This document shows positions 33,386 through 46,106 of a stretch of DNA of 64,000 nt, in pieces. The stretch is from Plantibacter sp050587525 (lineage in GTDB: Bacteria; Actinomycetota; Actinomycetes; Actinomycetales; Microbacteriaceae), in assembly GCF_050587525.1 (NCBI RefSeq), contig NZ_JBOBFT010000007.1, positions 202,960-266,959 of the forward strand. The letters run 5' to 3'. Numbering within the stretch: the first letter of the stretch is position 1; each line of letters opens with the position of its first letter. The position numbers and the translations under genes were made by a program. The notes below the pieces were generated by a model. The model saw only the letters and a program-made list of their open reading frames with translations, did not search any database and was not told the origin of the DNA.

Positions 33386-34180
33386 ATGACGCCTCGCCAT
33401 TCCGCGAACCACCCCTCTGACACCGATTCCGGCGCGCAGCGGTCCCGCGTGAGCCGGCGGACGATCGTGGTGTCGGCTCTCGCCGTGACCGGGTTCGCGG
33501 CGTGCGTCGCCTTCGGCGTCGCCGACGTCCAGCGCGCGACGTCCGGCGCTTCAGGCGTCCAACGGACGGCGGGCGCATCCGAGCTCGTGCCCCCGTCCGC
33601 GACGCCAGCCCCGTCGACCGATGCAGTGCCCGCGGCCGCCGGGACCACCGCCGACCCCGCCGGCACCGGCATCACACCGGCGTTCGATCCGGCCCTCCCC
33701 GAAGCCGTCCGGACGCAGATGGCGTACGTCGCGGCCCACTGGAACAGCTACAACCTCGCCCACTACGGCTCGCTCCCCGACACGGATTGCGCGAACTTCG
33801 CGAGCCAGAGTCTCCTGGCCCGCGGCTGGACCATGTCGGAGGACTGGTGGGCCGAGGGGTCGGCGGACGACTTCGACTTCTCGAAGGCCTGGGTCAGCTC
33901 GACGTACTTCATGTACTACGCGGAGGACCACCCCGAGCTCGCGACGGCGCTCGACGACACGCAGCGTGCGCAGGTGAAGGTCGGCGACATCGTCCAGTTC
34001 GACTGGGACAGGAGCGGCGACCGCGACCACACCGGCATCGTGACCGCTGTGGTCCCCACGGCCACGGGCATCGACATCCGCTATGCGGGGCACACCGACG
34101 ACACCGTCGACCGTTCCGTCGACTGGGCGATCACCGAGTACCACCCCGGTGGCGCCGTGTACTACTGGAGCATCGCCTAG
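33386..34180 (+). CDS. Secreted amidase-domain protein (Amidase_6 type)
   Basis: A 264-residue exported protein with an N-terminal basic-hydrophobic signal or anchor (SRRTIVVSALAVTGFAACVAFG), a Thr/Pro/Ala-rich spacer and a C-terminal domain of about 150 residues. The domain carries the putative-amidase signatures AHWNSYNLAHYG, DCANFASQSLLARGW (nucleophile Cys) and a later DRDHTGIVTAV with the His. Such domains are related to NlpC/P60-type hydrolases and probably act on peptidoglycan peptides or amides outside the cell. The ATG at 33386 has CGGAG upstream; a GTG 60 bases earlier is less likely. It is the only plus-strand gene between rpsL and rpoC. Confidence 0.85.
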   Translation: MTPRHSANHPSDTDSGAQRSRVSRRTIVVSALAVTGFAACVAFGVADVQRATSGASGVQRTAGASELVPPSATPAPSTDAVPAAAGTTADPAGTGITPAFDPALPEAVRTQMAYVAAHWNSYNLAHYGSLPDTDCANFASQSLLARGWTMSEDWWAEGSADDFDFSKAWVSSTYFMYYAEDHPELATALDDTQRAQVKVGDIVQFDWDRSGDRDHTGIVTAVVPTATGIDIRYAGHTDDTVDRSVDWAITEYHPGGAVYYWSIA

Positions 34181-34243
34181 CGCTGTTCCCCTGCTCCCGG
34201 CCGCAGATCGGCTCGCGTGCGCTGACGAAGATCCTGCCGCGGA

Positions 34244-35032
34244 TCAGGAGGGGAAGAGCGACTTCACGATCGTGTCGGTCCAGCCGGTGAGCGCGATGTT
34301 CGCCCAGCGGGTCGCGACCCACGTGCCGTCCCTCAGGAAGTGACGCTCGCCCACGTCGGCACCGTCACCGCTCTGCTCGATGGAGCACGTTGTGCCTCCG
34401 TGCTCCTCGGTGCACGTGAAGCCCGCTTCGTTCATGCGGGCGAGTGCTGCGGCCTGGCGCTCAGCCGCCACGGCCGCGATGTTCGTGAGGGTGAACACCT
34501 CTCCGCCACCACTCGCCTTCGTCAAGGTGCAGTTCAATCGGCCGGACGTCGTCGAGAGGAGGTCCTGCAGCGCAGCATCGTTCGAGCCGATGAATTCGGT
34601 GTCGATCGTGTCGTTCGTCCAGGCCGGATTGAGCGCGAGGAACCCGTCCTTCGTGAGGTCCTCGATGTACCCGGCCGGAAAGAGCTCCGGACAGGTGGCG
34701 GGGATGACCGGGCCGCCGGCGACGGGCGGATTCGACGGCTCCGTGGTCGGTATGTCCGTGGGATCGGCGACGGGAGTGCTGCTCGAGGGCAGGCTCGGCG
34801 TCGCCGCCGGCGCACCGCCCAACTGCCCGAACACGATGAGACCGACCATCACGACGAGCGCGACCGTCAGAGCACCCGCCGCGACGCCGAGGATGATCAC
34901 ACCTCGGTTCCGCTTGGGGCGCGCGACCGGCTCATCAGCGGACACGACGGGGGCGCCCGCCGGCTGGTGGGGAACGTGCTCCGGCTGGTGGTGCGGTTCG
35001 GCTGGTCGCTGCTCGCCGTCGTGATCAGTCAT
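34244..35032 (-). CDS. Membrane-anchored extracellular protein of unknown function
   Basis: A 262-residue protein with a His/Pro-rich cytoplasmic start, one membrane helix (about 43-69, after RPKRNRG), a Pro/Ser/Thr stalk and an extracellular domain of about 150 residues. That domain contains paired Cys residues (ATCPELFP, LNCTL, FTCTEEHGGTTC) likely to form disulfides. No family recognised. The ATG at 35032 starts MTDHDGEQ; an earlier in-frame start 18 codons upstream has no support. It is the next gene after rpoC on the same strand but lies beyond the rpoC terminator. Confidence 0.8.
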   Translation of the reverse strand: MTDHDGEQRPAEPHHQPEHVPHQPAGAPVVSADEPVARPKRNRGVIILGVAAGALTVALVVMVGLIVFGQLGGAPAATPSLPSSSTPVADPTDIPTTEPSNPPVAGGPVIPATCPELFPAGYIEDLTKDGFLALNPAWTNDTIDTEFIGSNDAALQDLLSTTSGRLNCTLTKASGGGEVFTLTNIAAVAAERQAAALARMNEAGFTCTEEHGGTTCSIEQSGDGADVGERHFLRDGTWVATRWANIALTGWTDTIVKSLFPS

Positions 35033-35120
35033 CCGACCAGGATGTCTGAGCCCGGACTGCCATGCAACCCGGGCCACCCCTGACATCGCGGTGGTATGGA
35101 CCCGGCGCCGGGTACGCCGA

Positions 35121-35150
35121 AGGGCCCGCCTGCCGAAGCAGACGGGCCCT
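35121..35150 (-). terminator. Intrinsic terminator of the rpoBC operon
   Basis: A 13-bp stem (AGGGCCCGTCTGC with its complement, one G-U pair) is closed by the very stable C-UUCG-G tetraloop on the minus strand. It lies 20 bases after the rpoC stop. No long U-run, as usual in high-GC actinobacteria. Confidence 0.85.
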
Positions 35151-35169
35151 CACGACGTGCGACCGAACC

Positions 35170-39051
<3,882 letters not shown>

Positions 39052-39096
39052 TGTATCTCCTATGAAAGGTTTCGTCAGTCTCTACAGTGGTCAGGC

Positions 39097-42000
39097 TTAG
39101 ATCTCGTCGATCGACGAGGACTCGAACCTGGAGGAAATGTTGATGCCGAGCTCCTCGGCGGCGCGGAACGCGTCGTCGTCGGTGTCGCGCAGGCTCACTG
39201 CGGTGCCGTCGGCCGAGAGGACCTCGACGTTCAAGCACAGCGACTGCATTTCCTTGATCAGCACCTTGAAGCTCTCGGGGATACCGGGCTCCTGGATGTT
39301 CTCGCCCTTGACGATCGCTTCGTACACCTTGACGCGGCCGAGGATGTCGTCGGACTTGATCGTGAGGAGCTCCTGCAGTGCGTAGGCGGCGCCATAGGCC
39401 TCGAGGGCCCACACCTCCATCTCACCGAAGCGCTGTCCACCGAACTGCGCCTTACCACCCAGCGGCTGCTGCGTGATCATCGAGTAGGGACCCGTGGAGC
39501 GTGCGTGGATCTTGTCGTCGACGAGGTGGTGCAGCTTCAGGATGTACATGTAGCCGACCGACACCGGTGCGGGGAACGGCTCACCGGAACGACCGTCGAA
39601 CAGACGGGTCTTTCCGCTGGAACCGATCAGACGGTCACCGTCGCGCGTGACGTTCGTCGAGTCGAGGAGACCAGCGATCTCCTCCTCCGACGCGCCGTCG
39701 AACACGGGGGTCGCGACCTTCGTGTTCGGCTCGGCCGAGTGCGCCGCGGCAGGGAGCTTCTTGGCCCAGGCCGGCTTGCCCTCGACGTTCCAGCCCTGCT
39801 TGGCGATCCAACCGAGGTGCAGTTCGAGCACCTGGCCGAAGTTCATTCGACCGGGGATGCCGAGCGGGTTGAGGATGATGTCGACAGGGGTCCCGTCCTC
39901 GAGGAACGGCATGTCCTCGACCGGCAGGATCTTCGCGATGACACCCTTGTTGCCGTGACGGCCGGCGAGCTTGTCGCCCTCGGTGATCTTGCGCTTCTGG
40001 GCGATGTAGACGACCACACGCTGGTTGACGCCTGAGCCGAGCTCGTCGTCGCCGTCCTGTGCGTCGAACACCTTGACGGCGATGATCGTGCCGGCTTCAC
40101 CGTGGGGAACCTTGAGCGAGGTGTCGCGCACTTCGCGGCTCTTCTCATTGAAGATCGCGCGGAGCAGACGCTCTTCGGCGGAGAGTTCGGTCTCACCCTT
40201 CGGCGTGACCTTGCCCACGAGAATGTCGCCGGGGCGAACCTCTGCACCGATGCGGATGATGCCGCGCTCGTCCAGGTCCTTCAGGAGCTCCGGGCTGACG
40301 TTGGGGAGGTCACGGGTGATCTCCTCCTTGCCGAGCTTCGTGTCGCGAGCGTCGACTTCGTACTCTTCGATGTGGATCGAGGAGAGGACGTCGTCCTTCA
40401 CCAGGTTCTGGCTGAGGATGATCGCGTCCTCGAAGTTGTGACCCTCCCACGTCATGAACGCCACGAGGAGGTTCTTGCCGAGCGCGAGCTCGCCGTTCTC
40501 CGTCGCGGGGCCGTCTGCGATGACCTCACCGGCTTCGATGCGGTCGCCTTCCGAGACGATGACGCGGTTGTTGTAGCTCGTGCCCTGGTTGGAGCGGTCG
40601 AACTTGCGCAGGTAGTAGGTCTGCGTTCCACCCTCGTCGAGCTGGATGGTGACGGATTCCGCCGACACCTCCTGGATGACGCCGGCCTTGTCGGCGGTGA
40701 CGACATCGCCGGCGTCGATGGCTGCGTAGCCCTCCATACCGGTGCCGACGAGCGGCGAGTCGGAACGGAGCAGCGGAACGGCCTGACGCTGCATGTTCGC
40801 ACCCATGAGGGCGCGGTTCGCATCGTCGTGCTCGAGGAACGGGATGAGCGACGTCGCGACGGAGACCATCTGACGAGGCGACACGTCCATGTAGCCGATG
40901 CCGTCTGCGGGGAAGAGGTCGACCTCGCCGCCCTTCTTGCGGGCGAGCACGCGGTCCTCCTGGAAGTGGCCGTCCGCCTTCAGCGGAGCGTTGGCCTGGG
41001 CGACGATGTAGTCGTCCTCTTCCATGGCGGTCAGGTAGTCGATGTCATCGGTCACTCGACCGGCGACGACGCGACGGTACGGGGTCTCGATGAAACCGAA
41101 CGAGTTGATGCGCGCGAAGGATGCGAGCGAACCGATCAGACCGATGTTCGGGCCTTCAGGGGTCTCGATGGGGCACATGCGGCCGTAGTGGGACGGGTGA
41201 ACGTCTCGCACCTCGACGCCTGCGCGCTCACGGGACAGACCACCGGGTCCGAGGGCAGACAGACGACGCTTGTGGGTCAGGCCCGCGAGCGGGTTGTTCT
41301 GGTCCATGAACTGCGAGAGCTGCGACGTTCCGAAGAACTCCTTGATCGCGGCGACGACGGGTCGCACGTTGATCAGGGTCTGCGGCGTGATCGCCTCGAT
41401 GTCCTGCGTGGTCATGCGCTCGCGGACGACGCGCTCCATCCGGGACAGACCCGTGCGGACCTGGTTCTGGATGAGCTCGCCGACGGCGCGGATGCGACGG
41501 TTGCCGAAGTTGTCGATGTCGTCCGTGTCGAGACGGAGGTCGACGGGCTTGCCGTTGCGCACGCCGGGCAGCGTGGTGGTGCCGCGGTGCAGGGCGACGA
41601 GGTACTTGATCGTGGCGACGATGTCGTCGACGGTCAGGACCGAGTCGCTGAGCTGCTTGTCGAGGCCCAGCTTGTTGTTGATCTTGTAGCGACCGACCTT
41701 CGCGAGGTCGTAGCGCTTCGAGTTGAAGTAGAAGTTGTCGAGGAGCGCACGTGCGGCCTCGGCAGCGACCTGCTCGCCCGGACGGAGCTTGCGGTAGATG
41801 TCGCGCAGCGCGTCTTCCTTGGTGAGGATCGTGTCCTTCTCGAGCGTGAGCTCGATCGACTCGTAGCCCTGGAACTCCTGCAGGATCTCCTCGCTCGACA
41901 GGCCGAGGGCCTTGAGGAACACGGTGACGGACTGCTTGCGCTTGCGGTCGATGCGGACGCCGACCTGGTCGCGCTTGTCGATCTCGAACTCGAGCCATGC

Positions 42001-42588
42001 GCCACGGCTCGGGATGATGCGAGCCGAGAAGATGTCCTTGTCGGAAGTCTTCTCCTGAGCGGACTCGAAGTAGACGCCCGGGCTGCGGACCAGCTGGGAG
42101 ACGACGACGCGCTCGGTGCCGTTGATGATGAACGTTCCGCGCTCGGTCATGAGCGGGAAGTCGCCCATGAAGACCGTCTGCGTCTTGATCTCACCGGTGA
42201 GGTGGTTCATGAACTCTGCTTCGACGTACAGCGGAGCAGCGTAGGTCTTGCCACGCTCCTTGCACTCGTCGATCGAGTACTTCTCCGGCTCGAGGTACGG
42301 GTTGGCGAAGCTGAGCTGCATCGTCTCGCCGAGGTCCTCGATGGGGGAGATCTCCTCGAAGATCTCGTCGAGGCCGCTCTTCGTCGGCAGGTCCTGCCTG
42401 CCGGCCTGGGTGGCTTCAGCGACGCGTGCCTTCCACACGTCGTTGCCGACCAGCCAGTCGAAGCTTTCGGTCTGCAGAGCCAGAAGGTCTGGAACCGTCA
42501 GCGTGTCGGTGATCTTCGCGAACGAGAGGCGGGATGCTCCGCGGCCGTTCTTGGGTGAGTTGGTGGATGCGTTGCGCGCAGCAGCCAA
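39097..42588 (-). CDS. rpoB: RNA polymerase beta subunit
   Basis: Beta subunit of RNA polymerase, 1163 residues. The rifampicin-binding cluster (SQLSQFMDQNNPL, THKRRLSALGPGGL) carries the wild-type Asp, His and Ser positions, predicting rifampicin sensitivity. The start is TTG at 42588 (LAAARNASTNSPKNGRG), with GGAGG seven bases upstream; no ATG or GTG fits better. Transcription probably begins at a TGGACA-17-TATAGT promoter, giving a leader of about 140 bases. No rplJ/rplL genes precede it; instead a divergent spermidine-synthase-like gene lies upstream. Confidence 0.99.
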   Translation of the reverse strand: MAAARNASTNSPKNGRGASRLSFAKITDTLTVPDLLALQTESFDWLVGNDVWKARVAEATQAGRQDLPTKSGLDEIFEEISPIEDLGETMQLSFANPYLEPEKYSIDECKERGKTYAAPLYVEAEFMNHLTGEIKTQTVFMGDFPLMTERGTFIINGTERVVVSQLVRSPGVYFESAQEKTSDKDIFSARIIPSRGAWLEFEIDKRDQVGVRIDRKRKQSVTVFLKALGLSSEEILQEFQGYESIELTLEKDTILTKEDALRDIYRKLRPGEQVAAEAARALLDNFYFNSKRYDLAKVGRYKINNKLGLDKQLSDSVLTVDDIVATIKYLVALHRGTTTLPGVRNGKPVDLRLDTDDIDNFGNRRIRAVGELIQNQVRTGLSRMERVVRERMTTQDIEAITPQTLINVRPVVAAIKEFFGTSQLSQFMDQNNPLAGLTHKRRLSALGPGGLSRERAGVEVRDVHPSHYGRMCPIETPEGPNIGLIGSLASFARINSFGFIETPYRRVVAGRVTDDIDYLTAMEEDDYIVAQANAPLKADGHFQEDRVLARKKGGEVDLFPADGIGYMDVSPRQMVSVATSLIPFLEHDDANRALMGANMQRQAVPLLRSDSPLVGTGMEGYAAIDAGDVVTADKAGVIQEVSAESVTIQLDEGGTQTYYLRKFDRSNQGTSYNNRVIVSEGDRIEAGEVIADGPATENGELALGKNLLVAFMTWEGHNFEDAIILSQNLVKDDVLSSIHIEEYEVDARDTKLGKEEITRDLPNVSPELLKDLDERGIIRIGAEVRPGDILVGKVTPKGETELSAEERLLRAIFNEKSREVRDTSLKVPHGEAGTIIAVKVFDAQDGDDELGSGVNQRVVVYIAQKRKITEGDKLAGRHGNKGVIAKILPVEDMPFLEDGTPVDIILNPLGIPGRMNFGQVLELHLGWIAKQGWNVEGKPAWAKKLPAAAHSAEPNTKVATPVFDGASEEEIAGLLDSTNVTRDGDRLIGSSGKTRLFDGRSGEPFPAPVSVGYMYILKLHHLVDDKIHARSTGPYSMITQQPLGGKAQFGGQRFGEMEVWALEAYGAAYALQELLTIKSDDILGRVKVYEAIVKGENIQEPGIPESFKVLIKEMQSLCLNVEVLSADGTAVSLRDTDDDAFRAAEELGINISSRFESSSIDEI

Positions 42589-42733
42589 GGGATAACCTCC
42601 GGGGGCCTGTTGGGGGCCGAGTTACTGGTCGTCAGTGGAGTTACTCACAGATTCGAGCCGGTGACGGAGTGAACCGTACACGCGAAGCCGACCGCAATAT
42701 GAAGGCAGGAAAGATCTGGGAGCGCAAAGAACA

Positions 42734-42762
42734 ACTATAGGCCGGAAATCCCGGCGTGTCCA
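42734..42762 (-). promoter_or_regulatory. rpoB promoter
   Basis: On the minus strand TGGACA (42762-42757) and TATAGT (42739-42734) are separated by 17 bp, close to the vegetative consensus. The spacer contains the near-palindrome GCCGGAAATCCCGGC (42741-42755), a possible operator. The -35 lies only 8 bp from the -35 of the divergent promoter. Confidence 0.75.
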
Positions 42763-42770
42763 GTCTTTGC

Positions 42771-42799
42771 TTGACGAGTTTTCACATCTCCGGTATAAC
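42771..42799 (+). promoter_or_regulatory. Promoter of the divergent spermidine-synthase-like gene
   Basis: TTGACG (42771-42776), 17-bp spacer, TATAAC (42794-42799). It is a strong vegetative promoter facing right, back-to-back with the rpoB promoter. The predicted leader of about 175 bases contains the large inverted repeat at 42840-42927. Confidence 0.75.
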
Positions 42800-42839
42800 G
42801 TCCAGCTGTCGTCCTGCCCCTCCCCTACTGAGGCCACCG

Positions 42840-42927
42840 CAACTCCTTCGATTCGGACTGTCCGGATCCGCGGATCCCCGTGTTTCCGGGGATGCGGACC
42901 GAGCCGCAGTCCGGATTGAAGGAGTTG
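42840..42927. repeat. 88-bp inverted repeat in the leader of the spermidine-synthase-like gene
   Basis: Arms of 20 bp (42840-42859 and 42908-42927; CAACTCCTTC against GAAGGAGTTG at the ends) match in 18 of 20 positions. A further inner stem (GGATCCCCG/CGGGGAT) lies in between. As RNA it would fold into a long hairpin whose 3' arm contains GGAG; as DNA it could be a cruciform. It may attenuate or stabilise the transcript, or be the footprint of a small mobile repeat. Confidence 0.75.
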
Positions 42928-42980
42928 TGCTCGATGGGAGGGCGGCGCGGCGGGCAGACACGGAGGCATACAGTTGGAGG

Positions 42981-43832
42981 ATGGACGAGCCACAGGTACG
43001 ACTCGGGGTCAGCGGCTACCTGGCGAAGATCGAAGCCGACCGCTTCGTGCCCGGAACCTTCCAGCTCGTCGTCGACGGAACACCGCAGTCGCACGTCAAC
43101 CTCGACAACCCGGAAGAGTTGTTCTTCGAGTACGTGCAGCGGATCGGGCACATCATCGACCAGATCGGCACGCCCGGACGACCGATCACCGCCGTCCACC
43201 TCGGCGCCGGCGCACTGACGCTCCCCCGCTACGTCGAGGCGACGCGGCCCGGATCACGGCAGCAGGTCGTCGAACTCGAACGGGAACTCGTCGAACTCGT
43301 CCGCGAGCACCTCCCCCTCCCCAAGCGCGCCCAGATCCGCGTCCGCTACGGCGACGCGCGCGAGATCGTCGCCAAGCTGCCGCCGGGACTCCACGGGACC
43401 GTCGACCTCGTCGTCGTCGACGTCTTCAGCGGAGCGAACACCCCGGCCCACGTCACGAGCACGGAGTTCTACGCGTCGGCCGTGGACCTGCTCGCGCCGG
43501 GCGGCGTCATCGTCGTGAACGTCGCCGATGGCCAGGGCCTCGCCTTCGCGCGCGGTCAGGCCGCGACGCTCGCGAACTCGGTCGCGCACGTCGCAGCCCT
43601 GGCGGAGACGCAGGTCCTCAAGGGCCGCCGCTTCGGCAACGTCGTGCTCGTCGGCTCCAACACCGAACTCCCCCTCGACTACCTCCCGCGCCTCATGGCC
43701 GCCGGCCCGCACCCGGCCAAGTCGGTCTCCGGCCGGGAACTGCGCGACTTCATCGCGGGCGCCTCCGTGGTGACCGATGCGACGGCGGTCCCGTCGCCGA
43801 GTCCCGGCAAGGGGATCTTCCAAGCGAAGTGA
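42981..43832 (+). CDS. Spermidine-synthase-like / SAM-dependent methyltransferase fold protein
   Basis: A 283-residue protein with the Rossmann-type core of spermidine synthases: VHLGAGALTLPRYV (nucleotide loop), VVELERELVELV (acidic residue after beta-2), RYGDAREI and DLVVVDVFSGANTPAHV. The complete polyamine-binding gate is not obvious, and many actinobacterial homologues of this size are annotated only as fused or orphan spermidine synthase-like enzymes. The ATG at 42981 directly abuts GGAGG, unusually close spacing, so initiation may be inefficient or the true start uncertain. It is expressed from its own strong promoter divergent from rpoB. Confidence 0.8.
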   Translation: MDEPQVRLGVSGYLAKIEADRFVPGTFQLVVDGTPQSHVNLDNPEELFFEYVQRIGHIIDQIGTPGRPITAVHLGAGALTLPRYVEATRPGSRQQVVELERELVELVREHLPLPKRAQIRVRYGDAREIVAKLPPGLHGTVDLVVVDVFSGANTPAHVTSTEFYASAVDLLAPGGVIVVNVADGQGLAFARGQAATLANSVAHVAALAETQVLKGRRFGNVVLVGSNTELPLDYLPRLMAAGPHPAKSVSGRELRDFIAGASVVTDATAVPSPSPGKGIFQAK

Positions 43833-43966
43833 GCCGAGCGGGTCGACGGCGCGGGGCGGACACGGCGATCACCGACCGGTCGCATCCCCGTCACGGAGCG
43901 GACTCGATCGGAACGCGACACGCGACGCGGGACACCGATGTCGGCGGCCGGGAGTACCCTGACCAC

Positions 43967-44485
43967 ATGGCAGAACTCGGCCGGGTCACCGCATGGGCAC
44001 AGGCTCTCATCACGCTGCACCTCGACCCTGCCGTGTGGACGTTCGGCTTCGACAACGCGAAGCGCCGCGCGGGCCTCTGCAACTTCACGACCAAACGCAT
44101 CACTGTCTCCCGGTACCTCGCCGCGCGGTACGAGGACGATGAGATCCACCAGATCCTCCTGCACGAGGTCGCCCACGCGCTCGCCGGTCCCCGCGCGGGC
44201 CACGGGGTGAAGTGGAAGCGCATCGCCGCAGAGCTCGGGTACGAGGGCTCACGCCTGCACGACGGCGAGACGGCCGACGAGCTCGCGCCGTGGGTGGGCA
44301 CCTGCCCGGCAGGCCACCTGCTCTACCGCCACCGACGCCCCACCCGCACGACGTCGTGCGGCAAGTGCTCCCGGTCCTTCGACCCGCGGTTCCTCCTCAC
44401 GTGGGAGCACCGCGAGGTGACGCCGTCGATGCGTCGCCGCGCCGCGGCATCGGACGGCTCCGACACCGGTCGCGCGGGCGCCTGA
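43967..44485 (+). CDS. SprT-like zinc metallopeptidase
   Basis: A 172-residue protein with the metal-binding HEVAH motif (LLHEVAHALAG) at about residue 70, a third His ligand in GHGVKWKRI, and a C-terminal zinc-ribbon-like CPAGH...CGKC, the layout of SprT-like proteins (related to eukaryotic Spartan, which degrades DNA-protein crosslinks). Its bacterial role is largely unknown. The ATG at 43967 is chosen by the conserved start AELGRVTAWAQALI; GGGAG lies 12 bases upstream. It is followed one base later by the DUF1697 gene. Confidence 0.88.
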   Translation: MAELGRVTAWAQALITLHLDPAVWTFGFDNAKRRAGLCNFTTKRITVSRYLAARYEDDEIHQILLHEVAHALAGPRAGHGVKWKRIAAELGYEGSRLHDGETADELAPWVGTCPAGHLLYRHRRPTRTTSCGKCSRSFDPRFLLTWEHREVTPSMRRRAAASDGSDTGRAGA

Positions 44486-44486
44486 C

Positions 44487-45050
44487 GTGGCCGCGACGAC
44501 GACGCCCAGGGAACGATGGGTGGCGTTGCTGCGCGGCGTCAACGTGGGCGGGATCACCGTCAGATCCGCGGACCTCGCGACGATGATGACGGGCCTCGGA
44601 TACACCGACGTGAAAACCGTGCTCGCGAGCGGCAACGTGCTCTTCACCGCAGACGGCACCTCCCCCGGTTCAGCAACGGACGCCAATGGACTGAAACGCG
44701 ACATCGAACAGGCGCTTGCCGACACCTTCGGATACGAGGCGTGGATCGTGCTGAGCTCCCAGGGAGCGCTCCAGACGGTCGTCGACGACTACCCGTGGGA
44801 GGAGACGCCGGAGCTGCAGCCATACGTCATGTTCGGGTCAGAGCAGTCGTCGCTCGACGAGCTCCTCGCGTTCACGAAGACGCTCGACGACCAACCGGAC
44901 CGTGTGCAGGAAGGCCACGGCGTCCTCTACTGGGAGGTGCCGAAGGGCATGAGCGTCGACACCGCGTTCGCGAAGGAGTCGGCCAAGAAACGCTACAAGG
45001 CGACGACGACCACGAGGAACGTGCGCACGCTGCGCAAACTGCTGCCCTGA
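44487..45050 (+). CDS. DUF1697 family protein
   Basis: A 187-residue soluble protein with the DUF1697 hallmarks WVALLRGVNVGG at the start, LGYTDVKTVLASGNVLF, and the end TTRNVRTLRKL. Biochemical function unknown. The start is GTG at 44487, one base after the SprT-like stop (TGA-C-GTG), implying translational coupling. It ends in a convergent gap of 40 bases with the minus-strand VOC gene. Confidence 0.92.
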   Translation: MAATTTPRERWVALLRGVNVGGITVRSADLATMMTGLGYTDVKTVLASGNVLFTADGTSPGSATDANGLKRDIEQALADTFGYEAWIVLSSQGALQTVVDDYPWEETPELQPYVMFGSEQSSLDELLAFTKTLDDQPDRVQEGHGVLYWEVPKGMSVDTAFAKESAKKRYKATTTTRNVRTLRKLLP

Positions 45051-45090
45051 GCAGCGCTGCCCGGTCGATGCCGCCAGTCGGCACCACGCC

Positions 45091-45513
45091 TCACACGTCG
45101 CCGGCGATGCAGAACTCGTTGCCCTCCGGATCGGCCATCGTCTGCGAGACGGGCCCTCGATCCGCGGTGCGCCACAGTCTCGTCGCGCCGAGCGATTCGG
45201 CCCGCTCGACCTCCACTTCGAGTCCGGCGGATCCGGCCGGCAGATCGAGGTGGACGCGGTTCTTCGCGGACTTCCCCTCCGGCACGAGCTGGAAGTACAG
45301 GCGCGGGCCCACACCGGCTGGATCCCTCGCAGCAGCGACTTCCCGGAACGCGCTCTGCCCGTCGATGACGATCCTGCCGCTCTCCGGCAACCGCCCGTCC
45401 GCGACGAGTTGGTCGACGAACGCCCCGTGCCGCTCCACCTCGTAGTGCAGGAGCGCAGCCCAGAACGCGGCCTGCGCGTGCGGATCAGCCGTATCGAACG
45501 TGACCTGGATCAT
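45091..45513 (-). CDS. VOC (glyoxalase-like) family protein
   Basis: A 140-residue protein of the vicinal-oxygen-chelate superfamily (Glyoxalase-like domain): FDTADPHAQAAFWAALL at the start, RLYFQLVPEGKSAKNRVHLDL in the middle and TMADPEGNEFCI at the end, with His and Glu metal positions retained. Substrate not predictable; enzymes of this form range from dioxygenases to resistance proteins. The ATG is at 45513, 37 bases downstream of the DinB gene on the same strand. Confidence 0.88.
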   Translation of the reverse strand: MIQVTFDTADPHAQAAFWAALLHYEVERHGAFVDQLVADGRLPESGRIVIDGQSAFREVAAARDPAGVGPRLYFQLVPEGKSAKNRVHLDLPAGSAGLEVEVERAESLGATRLWRTADRGPVSQTMADPEGNEFCIAGDV

Positions 45514-45550
45514 CGGTGCTCCTCGTCGTGACGTGCGTCGGCGCCGACGG

Positions 45551-46069
45551 CTACTCGCCGGTGACCCCGTCCAACTGCTCGCGCAGGATGTCGATGTGCC
45601 CGAGGTGGCGCGCCGTCTCCTCGATGAGGTGCAGGATGATCCAGCGCAGCGAGAAACGGCCGTCCCCCGCGGCGCTCAGGTCGTCGAGGGAGTACTTCGA
45701 TGCGACCTCGCGGGATTCTGCGCACGCGAGTTCGTAATCGGCGATGATCTCCTCGAGCGAGTCCTCGGCGGTCACCCGGAATTCACCGTCCGGATCCTCG
45801 TCGGAGTAGTGGACCGGAACGAACTCCTGCCCGTCCATGTCCTCGCGGAACCAGCTGCGCTCGACGTCGGCGAGATGTCGGACGAGACCGGAGACCGTCG
45901 TGAGACTCGGGAGCAGGCGCTTCGCCGCATCGGCATCGCTCAGCCCGCGCGCCTTCCAGACGACCGATGCGCGCTGATGGTCGAGGAATGCTTCGAGCAT
46001 GGGACGTTCGTCGCCCCGCTCCGGCCCGCGCGGACGGTCGTCGGGCCGGAGCTCGGCGGAGTCGCTCAT
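45551..46069 (-). CDS. DinB/DUF664 family protein
   Basis: A 172-residue four-helix-bundle protein of the DinB (DUF664) superfamily, with TVSGLVRHLADVERSWF, SLRWIILHLIEETARHLGHID and three spaced His residues of the metal site. Many members are thiol-dependent S-transferases for mycothiol or bacillithiol, and this could be a mycothiol-dependent enzyme. The ATG is at 46069. Substrate unknown. Confidence 0.9.
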   Translation of the reverse strand: MSDSAELRPDDRPRGPERGDERPMLEAFLDHQRASVVWKARGLSDADAAKRLLPSLTTVSGLVRHLADVERSWFREDMDGQEFVPVHYSDEDPDGEFRVTAEDSLEEIIADYELACAESREVASKYSLDDLSAAGDGRFSLRWIILHLIEETARHLGHIDILREQLDGVTGE

Positions 46070-46106
46070 CGGGTCGCCTCGGCGTCCGGGCAGCTCACGC
46101 GGGCGA

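Noticed and set aside
42756..42980. N-terminal extension of the spermidine-synthase-like protein
   Set aside because: The extension would begin upstream of the predicted promoter start and run through the inverted repeat, with no ribosome binding site or conserved sequence.
42933..43218. Small upstream frame beginning ATG at 42934 after GAAGGAG
   Set aside because: It has a good ribosome binding site but runs out of frame through the spermidine-synthase-like gene with Arg-rich shadow composition; noted only as a possible leader effect.
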